Positions 17,522 through 28,737 of a stretch of DNA of 64,000 bases are shown here, one piece after another. The position numbers and the translations under genes are program-made. The DNA comes from Streptomyces resistomycificus (GTDB lineage Bacteria > Actinomycetota > Actinomycetes > Streptomycetales > Streptomycetaceae): assembly GCF_001514265.1 (NCBI RefSeq), contig NZ_KQ949004.1, positions 1-64,000 on the forward strand. The letters run 5' to 3'. The notes beneath the pieces were generated by a model. The model did no database searches and was not told where the DNA came from. It saw only the letters and a program-made list of their open reading frames with translations. Numbering within the stretch: position 1 is the stretch's first letter; every line of letters starts with the position of its first letter.

Positions 17522-18907
17522 TCAGGCCGGCTTGATGTTGTGGTTGAAGCGGAAGACGTTGTCCGGGTCGTACCGCCGCTTCACCTCCGCGAGCCGCCGG
17601 GCGTTCTCCACGCCCAGGCCCGCGATGACCCGGTCCGCGCCCTCGTCGCCGATGAAGTTGAGGTAGACCGCCCCCGTGCTCCAGGGGCGGGCGCCGGCGC
17701 GGACGTCCCGGACCCACTGGATGCAGCGTTCGTCGTCCGCGGGGTCCTCCCAGAGCCCGAAGGGGTGCACGGCCCACGGCGCGTCCCGGTAGGGCACGGG
17801 GTACTCGTGCGGGCCGGTGCCGATCGCGCCGCCCTGGGGGAACAGCGCGTGCAGGGTGCCGGTCGGCACGGGTATCGACGCCCCGAGGGCGCAGAAGGAG
17901 TCCACGAAGTCGTCCGGCGCGCCGGTCAGGTACTCGGCCGACCAGTAGTTCCGCATCCCGGGTGGATCGTCGATCATGCACTGGACGTCGGCGTACGGCA
18001 TCGCTTCCACGAGCTCCGCCTCGTGCGGCAGCGCCAGCAGGGGCTGTGCCAGCTTGCGCAGATCCGCCTCGCCGCCGGCGTAGGTCAGCAGCACACCGCA
18101 CAGCAGCGTGCCGACCAGGTGCGGCGGTACGAAGTCCTCGGGCGGGCCGGTGAGGTACAGGACGCCGCCGCTCGCCTCGTTCGGGCCGGCCGTGATCACG
18201 TCGCGGTAGAGGCGGGTCACCTCGGGGCCGTGCTCCGGGAGATACATCAGCAGCGCGACGGAGAACTCCGGCAGCTCGTACAGCTTCAGTGTGATCGCGG
18301 TCGCGATGCCGAAGTTGCCGCCGCCGCCGTGCAGGGCCCAGAACAGGTCCGGGTTCTCGTCGGCGCTCGCGTGGACGCGGCCGCCGTCGGCGGTGACCAG
18401 TTCCACACCCAGGAGGTTGTCGACGGCGAGCCCGCAGCACCGGTCGAGCCAGCCGGTGCCGCCACCCAGGACGAAACCGCCGACCCCGGTGGTCGACGCC
18501 CGGCCGCCGGTGGTCGCCAGGCCGTGCGGCTGGGTGGCCCGGTCCAGGTCGCTCATCGTGGCGCCGCCCGCGACCCGTACCGACGCCTCGGCCTCGGGAT
18601 GGACGCTGACCGCGCGCATGTGGCGCAGGTCGACGACCAGACCGCCGTCGTTCAGCGCCGTGCCCGCCACGCTGTGCCCGCCGCCGCGCACCGCGATCGG
18701 CAGGTCCAGGTCTCTCGCGAAGCGCACGGCACGCACGACGTCGTCCTCGTCCACGCACTGGGCGATCACTGCCGGCCGCCGGTCGATCATCGCGTTGAAC
18801 ACGGTCCGGGCCTCGTCGTAACCCGGATCCGCGGGGGCGAACACGTCGCCGGCCAGATCCTCGCGGAGCGCGGCGAGGGCCGCGCCCGCCTTCGACGGGG
18901 ATGCCAT
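17522..18907 (-). CDS. FAD-binding berberine-bridge-type oxidoreductase
   Basis: 461 residues from ATG 18907. An FAD-binding PCMH domain occupies the N-terminal half, with RGGGHSVAG around His78, the residue that covalently holds FAD in this family, and GRASTTGVGGFVLGGGTGWL. In this second block the Cys used for bicovalent FAD attachment is replaced, so attachment through His only is predicted. The C-terminal BBE motif is present (RRYDPDNVFRFNHNIKPA). No signal peptide is visible. Members oxidise alcohols, sugars or natural products with O2. It precedes the GH15 gene's position on the same strand, 66 bp downstream of that gene's stop. Confidence 0.9.
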   Translation of the reverse strand: MASPSKAGAALAALREDLAGDVFAPADPGYDEARTVFNAMIDRRPAVIAQCVDEDDVVRAVRFARDLDLPIAVRGGGHSVAGTALNDGGLVVDLRHMRAVSVHPEAEASVRVAGGATMSDLDRATQPHGLATTGGRASTTGVGGFVLGGGTGWLDRCCGLAVDNLLGVELVTADGGRVHASADENPDLFWALHGGGGNFGIATAITLKLYELPEFSVALLMYLPEHGPEVTRLYRDVITAGPNEASGGVLYLTGPPEDFVPPHLVGTLLCGVLLTYAGGEADLRKLAQPLLALPHEAELVEAMPYADVQCMIDDPPGMRNYWSAEYLTGAPDDFVDSFCALGASIPVPTGTLHALFPQGGAIGTGPHEYPVPYRDAPWAVHPFGLWEDPADDERCIQWVRDVRAGARPWSTGAVYLNFIGDEGADRVIAGLGVENARRLAEVKRRYDPDNVFRFNHNIKPA

Positions 18908-18973
18908 GGGGCGCCCCCTTCCGTGCAGGGGCTGTTGGCTCCAGCGTAGGCGGGCCCGGCCGTGCGGTCCTGT

Positions 18974-20800
18974 TCAGCCGCCGTACGCCCCCGACGCCGT
19001 CAGGCGCAGGGCCGTGTCGATGAGCGGGACGTGGCTGAAGGCCTGCGGGAAGTTGCCGACCTGGCGCTGGAGGCGCGGGTCCCACTCCTCCGCGAGCAGC
19101 CCCAGATCGTTGCGTAGATCCAGCAGCTTCTCGAACAGCTTGCGGGCCTCGTCGACGCGGCCGATCATCGCGAGGTCGTCGGCCATCCAGAACGAGCAGG
19201 CGAGGAAGGCACCCTCGTCGCCGGGCAGGCCGTCGACGCCCTCCGCCTCCCCGTCCGTCGGGTAGCGCAGGATGAAGCCGTCCGACGTGGACAGCTCGCG
19301 CTGGATCGCCTCGATGGTGCCGATCACCCGCTTGTCGTCGGGGGGCAGGAAGCCCATCTGCGGGATGAGGAGCAGCGAGGCGTCCAGTTCCTTCGAGCCG
19401 TACGACTGCGTGAAGGTGTTGCGCTCCTTGTCGTAGCCCTTCTCACACACGTCCCGGTGGATGTCGTCGCGCAGTTCGCGCCACTTGTCCAGCGGGCCGT
19501 CCGCGTCACCGGACTCGATCAGCTTGATCGTGCGGTCGACGGCGACCCAGGCCATCACCTTGGAGTGCACGAAGTGGCGGCGCGGGCCGCGCACCTCCCA
19601 GATGCCCTCGTCCGGCTCGTCCCAGTGCTGCTCCAGGTAGCGGATGAGCTTCAGCTGGAGCAGCGAGGCGTAGTCGTTGCGGGCCAGGCCCGTCATGTGG
19701 GCCAGGTGCAGGGCCTCGGTGACCTCGCCGTACACGTCCAGCTGGAGCTGGTGCGCCGCGCCGTTGCCGACTCGCACCGGCCCCGAGTTCTCGTAGCCGG
19801 GCAGCCAGTCCAGCTCGGCCTCGCCCAGCTCGCGCTCACCCGCGATGCCGTACATGATCTGCAGGTTCTCCGGGTCGCCCGCGACGGCCCGCAGGAGCCA
19901 CTCGCGCCAGGCGCGGGCCTCCTCGCGGTAGCCGGTGCGCAGCAGCGAGGAGAGGGTGATCGCCGCGTCGCGCAGCCAGGTGTAGCGGTAGTCCCAGTTG
20001 CGGACGCCGCCGATCTCCTCCGGCAGGGAGGTGGTGGGGGCGGCGACGATGCCGCCCGTCGGGGCGTACGTCAGCGCCTTCAGCGTGATCAGCGAGCGGA
20101 CCACCGCCTCGCGGTAGGGGCCGTGGTACGTACAGTGCTCGACCCAGTCCCGCCAGAAGTCCTCCGTCGCCTCCAGCGACTGCTCCGGCTCCGGCAGCGG
20201 TGGCGGCTGCTTGTGCGAGGGCTCCCAGGAGATGGTGAACGCGATCCGCTCACCCGGGGCGACCGTGAAGTCGGCGTACGTGGTCAGCGACTTGCCGTAC
20301 GTCTCGGCCTCGGTGTCGAACCACACCGAGTCCGGGCCGGCGACGGCCACCGTGCGGCCCTCGTGCTTGTGCACCCACGGCACCACCCGGCCGTAGGAGA
20401 AACGCATCCGGAGGGCCGAGCGCATCGGGACCCGGCCCGAGACGCCCTCCACGATCCGGATCAGCTGCGGGGCGCCGTCACGCGGCGGCATGAAGTCGGT
20501 CACCCGGACCGTGCCGCGTGGGGTGTCCCACTCGGACTCCAGGATCAGGGAGTCGCCGCGGTAGCTGCGCCGGGCCGCGGTGGGCGGTTCGGCGTCGGAG
20601 GCGTGCGCGGGGCCGAGCCGCCAGAAGCCGTGCTCCTCGGTGCCCAGCAGACCGGCGAAGATGGCATGCGAGTCGAAGCGGGGCAGGCACAGCCAGTCCA
20701 CCGTGCCGTCCCGGCAGACCAGGGCAGCGGTCTGCATGTCTCCGATGAGTGCGTAGTCTTCGATGCGCCCGGCCACGTGCAACTCCAGTCGAACGGCCAC
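18974..20800 (-). CDS. glycoside hydrolase family 15 protein (glucoamylase/trehalase-like)
   Basis: 608 residues from GTG 20800, chosen because AGGGGGTGAC lies just upstream; the frame extends further but without a ribosome site. An N-terminal beta-domain starts with IEDYALIGDMQTAALVCRDG and WLCLPRFDSHAIFAGLLG. The (alpha/alpha)6 barrel follows with NWDYRYTWLRDAAITLSSLL, which holds the likely catalytic acid region, and LLAEEWDPRLQRQVGNFPQA, whose Glu is the likely base. No secretion signal is seen, so the enzyme is cytoplasmic. In actinobacteria related proteins act on trehalose or on alpha-glucans; the sequence alone does not decide. Confidence 0.92.
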   Translation of the reverse strand: MAVRLELHVAGRIEDYALIGDMQTAALVCRDGTVDWLCLPRFDSHAIFAGLLGTEEHGFWRLGPAHASDAEPPTAARRSYRGDSLILESEWDTPRGTVRVTDFMPPRDGAPQLIRIVEGVSGRVPMRSALRMRFSYGRVVPWVHKHEGRTVAVAGPDSVWFDTEAETYGKSLTTYADFTVAPGERIAFTISWEPSHKQPPPLPEPEQSLEATEDFWRDWVEHCTYHGPYREAVVRSLITLKALTYAPTGGIVAAPTTSLPEEIGGVRNWDYRYTWLRDAAITLSSLLRTGYREEARAWREWLLRAVAGDPENLQIMYGIAGERELGEAELDWLPGYENSGPVRVGNGAAHQLQLDVYGEVTEALHLAHMTGLARNDYASLLQLKLIRYLEQHWDEPDEGIWEVRGPRRHFVHSKVMAWVAVDRTIKLIESGDADGPLDKWRELRDDIHRDVCEKGYDKERNTFTQSYGSKELDASLLLIPQMGFLPPDDKRVIGTIEAIQRELSTSDGFILRYPTDGEAEGVDGLPGDEGAFLACSFWMADDLAMIGRVDEARKLFEKLLDLRNDLGLLAEEWDPRLQRQVGNFPQAFSHVPLIDTALRLTASGAYGG

Positions 20801-21300
20801 GTCACCCCCTGGAAAAAGGGGGCTGTCGCTAGTGCGGTCAAGGGGGTCGTTGTAATGCGTCGTTGAGCGGTGAAGCAAAACAGTCCGTGATGCCGTGTGG
20901 CAAAACGACAACTGTTGCTCAACGAACTGACGAGCTCTCGTTGTTCCGGGGGCTACGGGCGGGGGTGGTGCCGTGTTGCCGGCCTGGCTCGGTCAGCGAG
21001 TGTCCGAGCAGGATACGACGCACGTAGATGATCTGCGTGCCGCTCCGGGCAACGCGGCTGAGCCGAACGGGTGAGCAAGGAGTGAGAAAGACGTGCGTTT
21101 GTACGGGTCCGTGTCGACGTGTGTGCAGAGCGTGGCCGGAAGCCATCCCCTCCAGGCGCTGATACCCTGGTAGCCCGTGGACCGGTGGGCACGAAACCCC
21201 CGAACCGCAGCGACGGCGCCTCCAGAAAAACCCGGGATCCCCGGGCCGGACGAGCCGCACCGCACCCCCAGATCGCGACCACGGGAGCCCCCTCTTGGCC
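20801..21300. other. 500-bp intergenic control region, GH15 / pyrG
   Basis: A non-coding stretch between divergent genes. The part near the GH15 gene (20860-20935) is relatively AT-rich and contains TTGAGC and TTGTCG elements on the minus strand that could belong to a promoter. Nearer pyrG, GATACCCTGGTAGC at 21159-21172 resembles a -10 region. No clear riboswitch or terminator was recognised. Confidence 0.5.
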
Positions 21301-22968
<1,668 letters not shown>

Positions 22969-22985
22969 CACGACAGTTGTACGGT

Positions 22986-23024
22986 GGCCGGGGCGCGCTC
23001 ATTCAAAAGGCGGGCGCCCCGGCC
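22986..23024 (+). terminator. pyrG terminator-like hairpin
   Basis: GGCCGGGGCGC (22986-22996) pairs perfectly with GCGCCCCGGCC (23014-23024) across a 17-base loop, 17 bp after the pyrG stop, followed by TCTTC. It may only partly terminate, since the Nudix gene follows closely. Confidence 0.7.
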
Positions 23025-23050
23025 TCTTCGCGCACGTGGAAGGACAGGGC

Positions 23051-23677
23051 ATGACGATCAAGGACACCCCCGAGGCGTGGGAGATCCGGGCGACCGAGAC
23101 CCCCTTCGTGGGCAACAAGACCTCCGTCCGCACGGACGAGGTGGTCATGCCCGACGGCTCGGTGGTCCGCCGCGACTACCAGGTGCACCCCGGCTCCGTG
23201 GCCGTCCTCGCCCTCGACCACGAGGACCGCGTCCTGCTCATCAAGCAGTACCGCCACCCGGTGCGGCAGAAGCTGTGGGAGATCCCGGCCGGCCTGCTCG
23301 ACGTGCCCGGCGAGAACCCCCTGCACGCCGCCCAGCGCGAGCTGTACGAGGAGGCGCACGTCAAGGCCGAGGACTGGCGGGTCCTGACCGACGTGTACAC
23401 GACTCCCGGCGGCTGCGACGAGGCCATCCGGATCTTCCTCGCCCGTGACCTGTCCGAGGCCGACGGTGAGCGCTTCGTGGTGGAGGACGAGGAGGCCGAC
23501 ATGGAGCACGCGCGGGTGCCGGTCGACGAGCTGGTCCGGGGCGCGCTCGCGGGGGAGCTGCACAACAATTGCCTCGTCGTGGGTGTGCTGTCACTGGCCG
23601 CCGCACGGGGCGGGGACGGGCTGGACGCCCTGCGCCCGGCGGAGGCGCCCTGGCCCGCACGGCCGTTCGAGTCCTGA
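23051..23677 (+). CDS. Nudix hydrolase, ADP-ribose pyrophosphatase-like
   Basis: 208 residues from ATG 23051, with AAGGACAGG upstream. The arrangement resembles ADP-ribose pyrophosphatases: a domain-swapping N-terminal strand region, VLLIKQYRHPVRQKLWEIPA, then a Nudix box GLLDVPGENPLHAAQRELYE followed by EAHV. Two departures from the consensus are visible: one extra residue before the first Glu, and His in place of the final Gly of EExG. The metal-binding REL.EE core is intact, so hydrolysis of a nucleoside diphosphate-X is still likely. It follows pyrG, as in other streptomycetes. Confidence 0.9.
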   Translation: MTIKDTPEAWEIRATETPFVGNKTSVRTDEVVMPDGSVVRRDYQVHPGSVAVLALDHEDRVLLIKQYRHPVRQKLWEIPAGLLDVPGENPLHAAQRELYEEAHVKAEDWRVLTDVYTTPGGCDEAIRIFLARDLSEADGERFVVEDEEADMEHARVPVDELVRGALAGELHNNCLVVGVLSLAAARGGDGLDALRPAEAPWPARPFES

Positions 23678-23848
23678 ACGCGGTCCCACACCCCTCCGAA
23701 GCCTCCGGTGTGACCATCGGCTGATCCGATCGAGGGACGTGTCCGCCGCGCTCCGCCCGGAACGTAGCAGAGCGTGAACTAGGCTCTGGAAACGCCCGAA
23801 CCGGAGTCCCGGCGGGCTTGCGCGTGCGGTGGGACGGGAGTGTGGCCC

Positions 23849-25927
23849 GTGACGGATCAGGCGGTGGACACAGGCGGCGTGCGGCTGTCCCCAGACTCTG
23901 CTGCGGAGACGGGATTCCTGGGCCGTACAAGGGAGTTGAAAGAACTCCGCGCCGACATCGAGCGGGCCGGACTGGACACCATCTCGGGCCGCAAGGCTCC
24001 CCGCGCGCGCGTGCTTCTCATCGCTGGCAAGCCCGGCTCGGGCCGCACGGCGCTCGCCGAGGAACTGGCCCGGCAGGTCGCGGACCGTTACCGCGACGGG
24101 GTGCTGCGGGCCCGACTCGGCGAGCCCGACGGCACGCCCGTCCCGATCGAGCACACCGCCCGTGAACTCCTCACCGCCCTCGACCTGCCGACACCGGCCG
24201 GAGCCGCCGAGGACGACCTCACCGCGGCCCTGCGCGAGGCCCTCGCCGGCCGCCGGGTGCTGCTCCTGCTGGACGACGCGGTCACCGCCGAGCAGGTCGA
24301 CGCCCTGCTGCCGGACACCCCGGAATGCCTGGTCGTGGCCGTCTCCGGGGGGCCGCTGACCGGCATCGCGGACGTTCGTCCCTGCACCCTGGGCGGCCTC
24401 GACACCAAGTCCGCCGTCGAGCTGCTGTCCCGGCACACCGGCGCGGTCCGCATCACCGTCGACCCCCGGGCCGCCGAGGGCCTGGTCGAGGAGTGCCAGG
24501 GCCAGCCCGCCGCGCTGACGCTGGCCGGCGGCTGGCTCGCCTCCCGGCCCAAGGCGGCCGTCGCCGACCTCGCCAAGCAGCTGCACGCCGAGGGCGCCGA
24601 AGGGGCCACCCCGCTCAGCCGGGTCTTCCGGCTCGCCTACTCCTCGCTGCCCGAGCCGGCCGCCCGGATACTGCGACTGCTCTCCCTCGCCCCGGCCGGC
24701 CTGATCGACCCGCACACCGCCTCCGCGCTCGCCGGCTGCTCGGTGGGCGGCGCCCGCACCACCCTGGACGACCTCGTCGCCCTCGGCCTGCTGCACGCCA
24801 TCCCCTCGCCGCTGCCGCAGTACGAGGTCCCCGGCTGCCTGCAGCCCCTCCTGAAGGCCCTCGCCGAGTCCCAGGACCGCCCGGCCGAGCTCCAGCTGGC
24901 CCGTGCCCGGATGCTGGAACGGACCGTACGGCTGCTGCAGTCCTGCCGGGCGATCACCGAGACCGACGACCCCGAGGCGCGCGAGAAGCTCCAGGGCATG
25001 CCGCAGTCGCTGCGTTTCCCGAGTCCGCGGGCGGCCGCCGACTGGCTGAGCATCCGCAGGCCCGCGCTGCTGGCCGCGGCCCGTCTCGCGGTCGCCGACG
25101 GGGAGCTGGACACCCTCGCCCGGCGTCTGATGTCCCAGCTGGTGCGGGCGATGGTCGCCCACTTCGGCACCCAGGCGGCCGCGCCCGACCTCTACGGCCT
25201 GCACGGTCTGGTCCTCGACGTGGCCGAGCGCCGCAGGCTGCCCCGTGAGAAGGCCGCCGCCCTGCTGAACCTCGCCGACCTGGACGCCCGCACCGGGCGC
25301 ACCCAGGAGGCCCTGACGCGCTATCGCGAGGCCCTGGACGCCGGACGGGAGGCGAACGACCCGTATGCGACCGGCCGCGCGATGGAATCCGTAGGAGGCG
25401 CCCATCTGGAGCTCGGGGACTTCGACCGGGCGGCCGACTGGTACGGCCGGGCGCTGGTCCAGCGGCTGGCCCGGGACGAGCGGGCGGACGCCGCGCGGCT
25501 GTACGGCCGTATCGCCGCCGCCCACACCTACGCGGGCCGCTACGGCGAGGCGCTGCGCAACTGGCGGGCGGCGGTCGCCGGGTACCGCAAGGAGGGTGAT
25601 GTGGCCTCCCACGCGCGGGCGTTGAGCGAACTCGCGCGCGTCCAGGAGTACGCCGGACGGCCCGAGGAGTCGCTGCGCACCTGCCAGGAGGCGGTGGAGT
25701 GGGCGCGCCGCGCGGAGGACGTCCGCCTCCAGGCCGCGCTCCAGCTGAGGCTCGCCGACACGCTGGAGCGCCTGGGCGATCCCACGGCGGCGGCACTGCA
25801 CCGGGGCACGGCCGACCGGCTGCTGGGGGAGGAGATTTCCGAGGGGGAACCGGAGCCGGACCAGCCCGAACCACCGGAACAAGACGCTAACGCCTGCGAA
25901 ATCCGCAGTACATCCGCTGAAGATTGA
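23849..25927 (+). CDS. AfsR-like STAND NTPase/TPR protein without DNA-binding domain
   Basis: 692 residues. GTG 23849 is preferred because GGGAG (23836-23840) lies 8 bp upstream; GTG 23840 is the first start in the frame. After a short N-terminus comes GFLGRTRELKELRADIE, the usual entry to an NB-ARC domain, Walker A GKPGSGRTAL, Walker B VLLLLDD and a winged region (PAARILRLLSLAPAGLIDPH). The C-terminal third has tetratricopeptide repeats (EALTRYREALDAGREANDPY; EALRNWRAAVAGYRKEGDVA). This is the layout of AfsR/SARP regulators minus their DNA-binding and BTAD domains. It would be a signalling switch or scaffold. Confidence 0.85.
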   Translation: MTDQAVDTGGVRLSPDSAAETGFLGRTRELKELRADIERAGLDTISGRKAPRARVLLIAGKPGSGRTALAEELARQVADRYRDGVLRARLGEPDGTPVPIEHTARELLTALDLPTPAGAAEDDLTAALREALAGRRVLLLLDDAVTAEQVDALLPDTPECLVVAVSGGPLTGIADVRPCTLGGLDTKSAVELLSRHTGAVRITVDPRAAEGLVEECQGQPAALTLAGGWLASRPKAAVADLAKQLHAEGAEGATPLSRVFRLAYSSLPEPAARILRLLSLAPAGLIDPHTASALAGCSVGGARTTLDDLVALGLLHAIPSPLPQYEVPGCLQPLLKALAESQDRPAELQLARARMLERTVRLLQSCRAITETDDPEAREKLQGMPQSLRFPSPRAAADWLSIRRPALLAAARLAVADGELDTLARRLMSQLVRAMVAHFGTQAAAPDLYGLHGLVLDVAERRRLPREKAAALLNLADLDARTGRTQEALTRYREALDAGREANDPYATGRAMESVGGAHLELGDFDRAADWYGRALVQRLARDERADAARLYGRIAAAHTYAGRYGEALRNWRAAVAGYRKEGDVASHARALSELARVQEYAGRPEESLRTCQEAVEWARRAEDVRLQAALQLRLADTLERLGDPTAAALHRGTADRLLGEEISEGEPEPDQPEPPEQDANACEIRSTSAED

Positions 25928-26062
25928 TGCAATGAAAGGCTAGACAGCGGGAACGCCTTCATTAGACTGGCTCTGCCGCACCTTCTTCTGCGGTGTCTCC
26001 CGGTGTGCCCTCGCATGCCTGGGTATGTGTTGTATTGCCCCACATCCTCTGAGCCAAGGACC

Positions 26063-27187
26063 GTGATCGACGTGAAGGTCGGCATCCCCCGCGAGGTCAA
26101 GAACAACGAGTTCCGGGTGGCCATCACCCCCGCCGGTGTGCACGAGCTCGTGCGCCACGGACATCAGGTCGTCGTCGAGCAGGGCGCAGGTGTCGGCTCC
26201 TCGATCCCGGACGCCGAGTACGTCGCCGCCGGGGCGCGGATCCTGGCGACCGCCGACGAGGTGTGGGCCACCGCCGACCTGCTGCTGAAGGTCAAGGAGC
26301 CCATCGCCGAGGAGTACCACCGCCTCCGCAAGGACCAGACGCTCTTCACCTACCTGCACCTGGCCGCCTCCAAGGAGTGCACCGACGCGCTCATCGAGTC
26401 CGGCACCACGGCGATCGCGTACGAGACCGTGGAGCTGCCCAGCCGTGCGCTGCCGCTGCTCGCCCCCATGTCCGAGGTCGCGGGCCGTCTCGCCCCCCAG
26501 GTCGGCGCCTACCACCTGATGCGCGCCAACGGCGGCCGCGGCGTGCTGCCCGGCGGTGTCCCCGGCGTGCTGGCCGGCCGGGCCGTCGTCATCGGCGGTG
26601 GCGTCTCCGGCTGGAACGCCGCGCAGATCGCCATCGGCATGGGCTTCCACGTGACCCTGCTCGACAAGGACATCAACAAGCTCAAGGAAGCCGACAAGAT
26701 CTTCGGTACGAAGATCCAGACCGTCGTCTCCAACGCCTTCGAACTCGAGAAGGCCTGCCTCGAGGCCGACCTCGTGATCGGTGCCGTGCTCATCCCGGGC
26801 GCCAAGGCCCCGAAGCTGGTCACCAACGAGCTGGTGTCGCGCATGAAGCCGGGAAGTGTCCTTGTCGACATCGCGATCGACCAGGGCGGCTGCTTCGAGG
26901 ACTCCCGCCCGACCACTCACGCCGAGCCGACCTTCCCGGTCCACAACTCGGTCTTCTACTGCGTCGCGAACATGCCCGGCGCGGTGCCCAACACCTCCAC
27001 CTACGCGCTCACCAACGCGACGCTGCCGTACATCGTCGAGCTCGCCGACAAGGGCTGGGTGGAGGCCCTGCGTCGCGATTCAGCGCTGGCCAAGGGCCTC
27101 AACGCACATGACGGCAAGGTCGTTTACCGCGAGGTCGCCGAGGCGCACGGCCTGGAGCACGTGGAGCTCGAGGCCCTGCTCGGCTGA
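26063..27187 (+). CDS. ald: alanine dehydrogenase
   Basis: 374 residues from GTG 26063; GTG 26072 (371 residues) has a better distance from AAGGA at 26056-26060. Family motifs are complete: VGIPREVKNNEFRVAITPAG (substrate Arg), QGAGVGSSIPD, LLKVKEP (catalytic Lys), LFTYLHLA (catalytic His), GGGVSGWNAAQIAIGMG (NAD loop) and DIAIDQGGCFEDSRPT. It interconverts L-alanine and pyruvate plus ammonia with NAD. Transcribed alone; a strong hairpin follows at 27278. Confidence 0.97.
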   Translation: MIDVKVGIPREVKNNEFRVAITPAGVHELVRHGHQVVVEQGAGVGSSIPDAEYVAAGARILATADEVWATADLLLKVKEPIAEEYHRLRKDQTLFTYLHLAASKECTDALIESGTTAIAYETVELPSRALPLLAPMSEVAGRLAPQVGAYHLMRANGGRGVLPGGVPGVLAGRAVVIGGGVSGWNAAQIAIGMGFHVTLLDKDINKLKEADKIFGTKIQTVVSNAFELEKACLEADLVIGAVLIPGAKAPKLVTNELVSRMKPGSVLVDIAIDQGGCFEDSRPTTHAEPTFPVHNSVFYCVANMPGAVPNTSTYALTNATLPYIVELADKGWVEALRRDSALAKGLNAHDGKVVYREVAEAHGLEHVELEALLG

Positions 27188-27277
27188 GCGCCGGCCCCGC
27201 GTGACGTCAGGCCACCGCCGCCAAGTCATCATTCGGCAAAAGGCGATACGTCAACACAGGTCGTCAACAGCACGCAC

Positions 27278-27310
27278 CCGGCCGGACCTTGCCCGACAAG
27301 GTCCGGCCGG
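27278..27310. terminator. hairpin terminator after ald
   Basis: A perfect 13-bp stem CCGGCCGGACCTT / AAGGTCCGGCCGG with a 7-base loop, 90 bp after the ald stop. There is no clean T run, which is common in streptomycetes. Confidence 0.8.
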
Positions 27311-27468
27311 ATGTGTGTATGGTCACTTTGCGGCTCTCGGCCAACTCGCCTCGAACGTAACCCTTGAACCGATTCGTACACCGGCGAAACCTACCGTGCG
27401 ACGGCCGTACGCCCTTGACAGCGGGATGTTTCATTGCCGACACATCCTGCCGGGTCCGGCGGATTGTG

Positions 27469-27498
27469 TTGCTGCGGATGCCCGACACGCCATAGAGT
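27469..27498 (+). promoter_or_regulatory. putative promoter of the parA-scpAB operon
   Basis: TTGCTG (27469-27474), an 18-bp spacer and TAGAGT (27493-27498), 72 bp before the GTG of the ParA gene. A second -35-like TTGACA lies at 27415-27420 without an equally good partner. Weak evidence, based on consensus and position only. Confidence 0.4.
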
Positions 27499-27570
27499 CG
27501 CCAACCGTCGGCATGGTGCCACGCCGACCTGTCTAGAAGTTTCCTGGTCACCAAGGAGGTAAGACGACTT

Positions 27571-28737
27571 GTGAATGAGTCGACATTTTCTCCCGGGGGT
27601 GGTCAACCAGGAATGCCTGCACGGGCCGAGGGCCCCGCGGGGTTCGAGGCTGTCGGCTCCGTCGCGGTGCGCACCTTCGCAGCCCACCAGAGTCCGCAGG
27701 TGACTCGGACACACCAGAGCATGGATGGCCATCACGTGAACGCCATGGCCGGCGACGGAAGTGGCGCGCCCCACAACCACTTCGCCGACTACGACGAACT
27801 GCCCGACGGGCACTTCTACGACCCCGACGCCGAGTACGAGCCCGACCCCGAGTACGCGGCCACGCTCGCGCCCGACGCTGCCCGTCAGCGCCGTGAGCGC
27901 ATCGGCCCGACCGGTCGGCCGCTGCCGTACTTCCCGATCCCGGGTCCGCTGACCGATCACGGACCCGCGAAGATCATCGCGATGTGCAACCAGAAGGGCG
28001 GCGTCGGCAAGACGACGTCGACCATCAACCTGGGTGCCGCGCTCGCGGAGTACGGCCGTCGTGTGCTGCTCGTGGACTTCGACCCGCAGGGCGCGCTGTC
28101 GGTGGGTCTCGGTGTCAACCCGATGGAGCTCGACCTCACGGTCTACAACCTGCTCATGGAGCGGGGCATGGCGGCCGACGAGGTGCTCCTGAAGACGGCG
28201 GTCCCCAACATGGACCTGCTGCCCAGCAACATCGACCTGTCCGCCGCCGAGGTCCAGCTGGTCTCCGAGGTGGCGCGCGAGTCGACGCTGCAACGCGCCC
28301 TGAAGCCGCTCATGGCCGACTACGACTACATCGTGATCGACTGCCAGCCCTCGCTCGGCCTGCTCACGGTGAACGCGCTCACGGCCGCGCACAAGGTGAT
28401 AGTGCCGCTGGAGTGCGAGTTCTTCGCCCTTCGAGGAGTCGCGCTGCTGACGGAGACCATCGAGAAGGTCCAGGAGCGGCTGAACCCGGACCTGGAGCTC
28501 GACGGGATCCTCGCCACGATGTACGACTCCCGCACCGTGCACAGCCGTGAGGTGCTCGCGCGCGTCGTCGAGGCCTTCGACGACCACGTCTACCACACGG
28601 TCATCGGGCGAACGGTCCGCTTCCCGGAGACCACGGTCGCCGGCGAGCCGATCACGACGTACGCCTCCAACTCCGTCGGTGCCGCCGCCTATCGCCAGCT
28701 CGCCAGGGAGGTGCTCGCCCGGTGTCACGCCGAGTGA
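27571..28737 (+). CDS. ParA-family chromosome partitioning ATPase (orphan type)
   Basis: 388 residues from GTG 27571, with a strong AAGGAGGT at 27553-27560. Residues 1-130 are a disordered extension rich in His, Asp and Pro. The ParA/MinD ATPase follows: the deviant Walker A KGGVGKTTSTINLGAALA, LLVDFDPQGALSVGLGV, DYIVIDCQPSLG and PLECEFFALRGVALL. ParA ATPases bind DNA non-specifically and move or position cargo with a partner protein. No parB is present nearby; instead a small RHH-like protein overlaps its 3' end and scpA, scpB follow, so a role in chromosome organisation is inferred. Confidence 0.93.
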   Translation: MNESTFSPGGGQPGMPARAEGPAGFEAVGSVAVRTFAAHQSPQVTRTHQSMDGHHVNAMAGDGSGAPHNHFADYDELPDGHFYDPDAEYEPDPEYAATLAPDAARQRRERIGPTGRPLPYFPIPGPLTDHGPAKIIAMCNQKGGVGKTTSTINLGAALAEYGRRVLLVDFDPQGALSVGLGVNPMELDLTVYNLLMERGMAADEVLLKTAVPNMDLLPSNIDLSAAEVQLVSEVARESTLQRALKPLMADYDYIVIDCQPSLGLLTVNALTAAHKVIVPLECEFFALRGVALLTETIEKVQERLNPDLELDGILATMYDSRTVHSREVLARVVEAFDDHVYHTVIGRTVRFPETTVAGEPITTYASNSVGAAAYRQLAREVLARCHAE

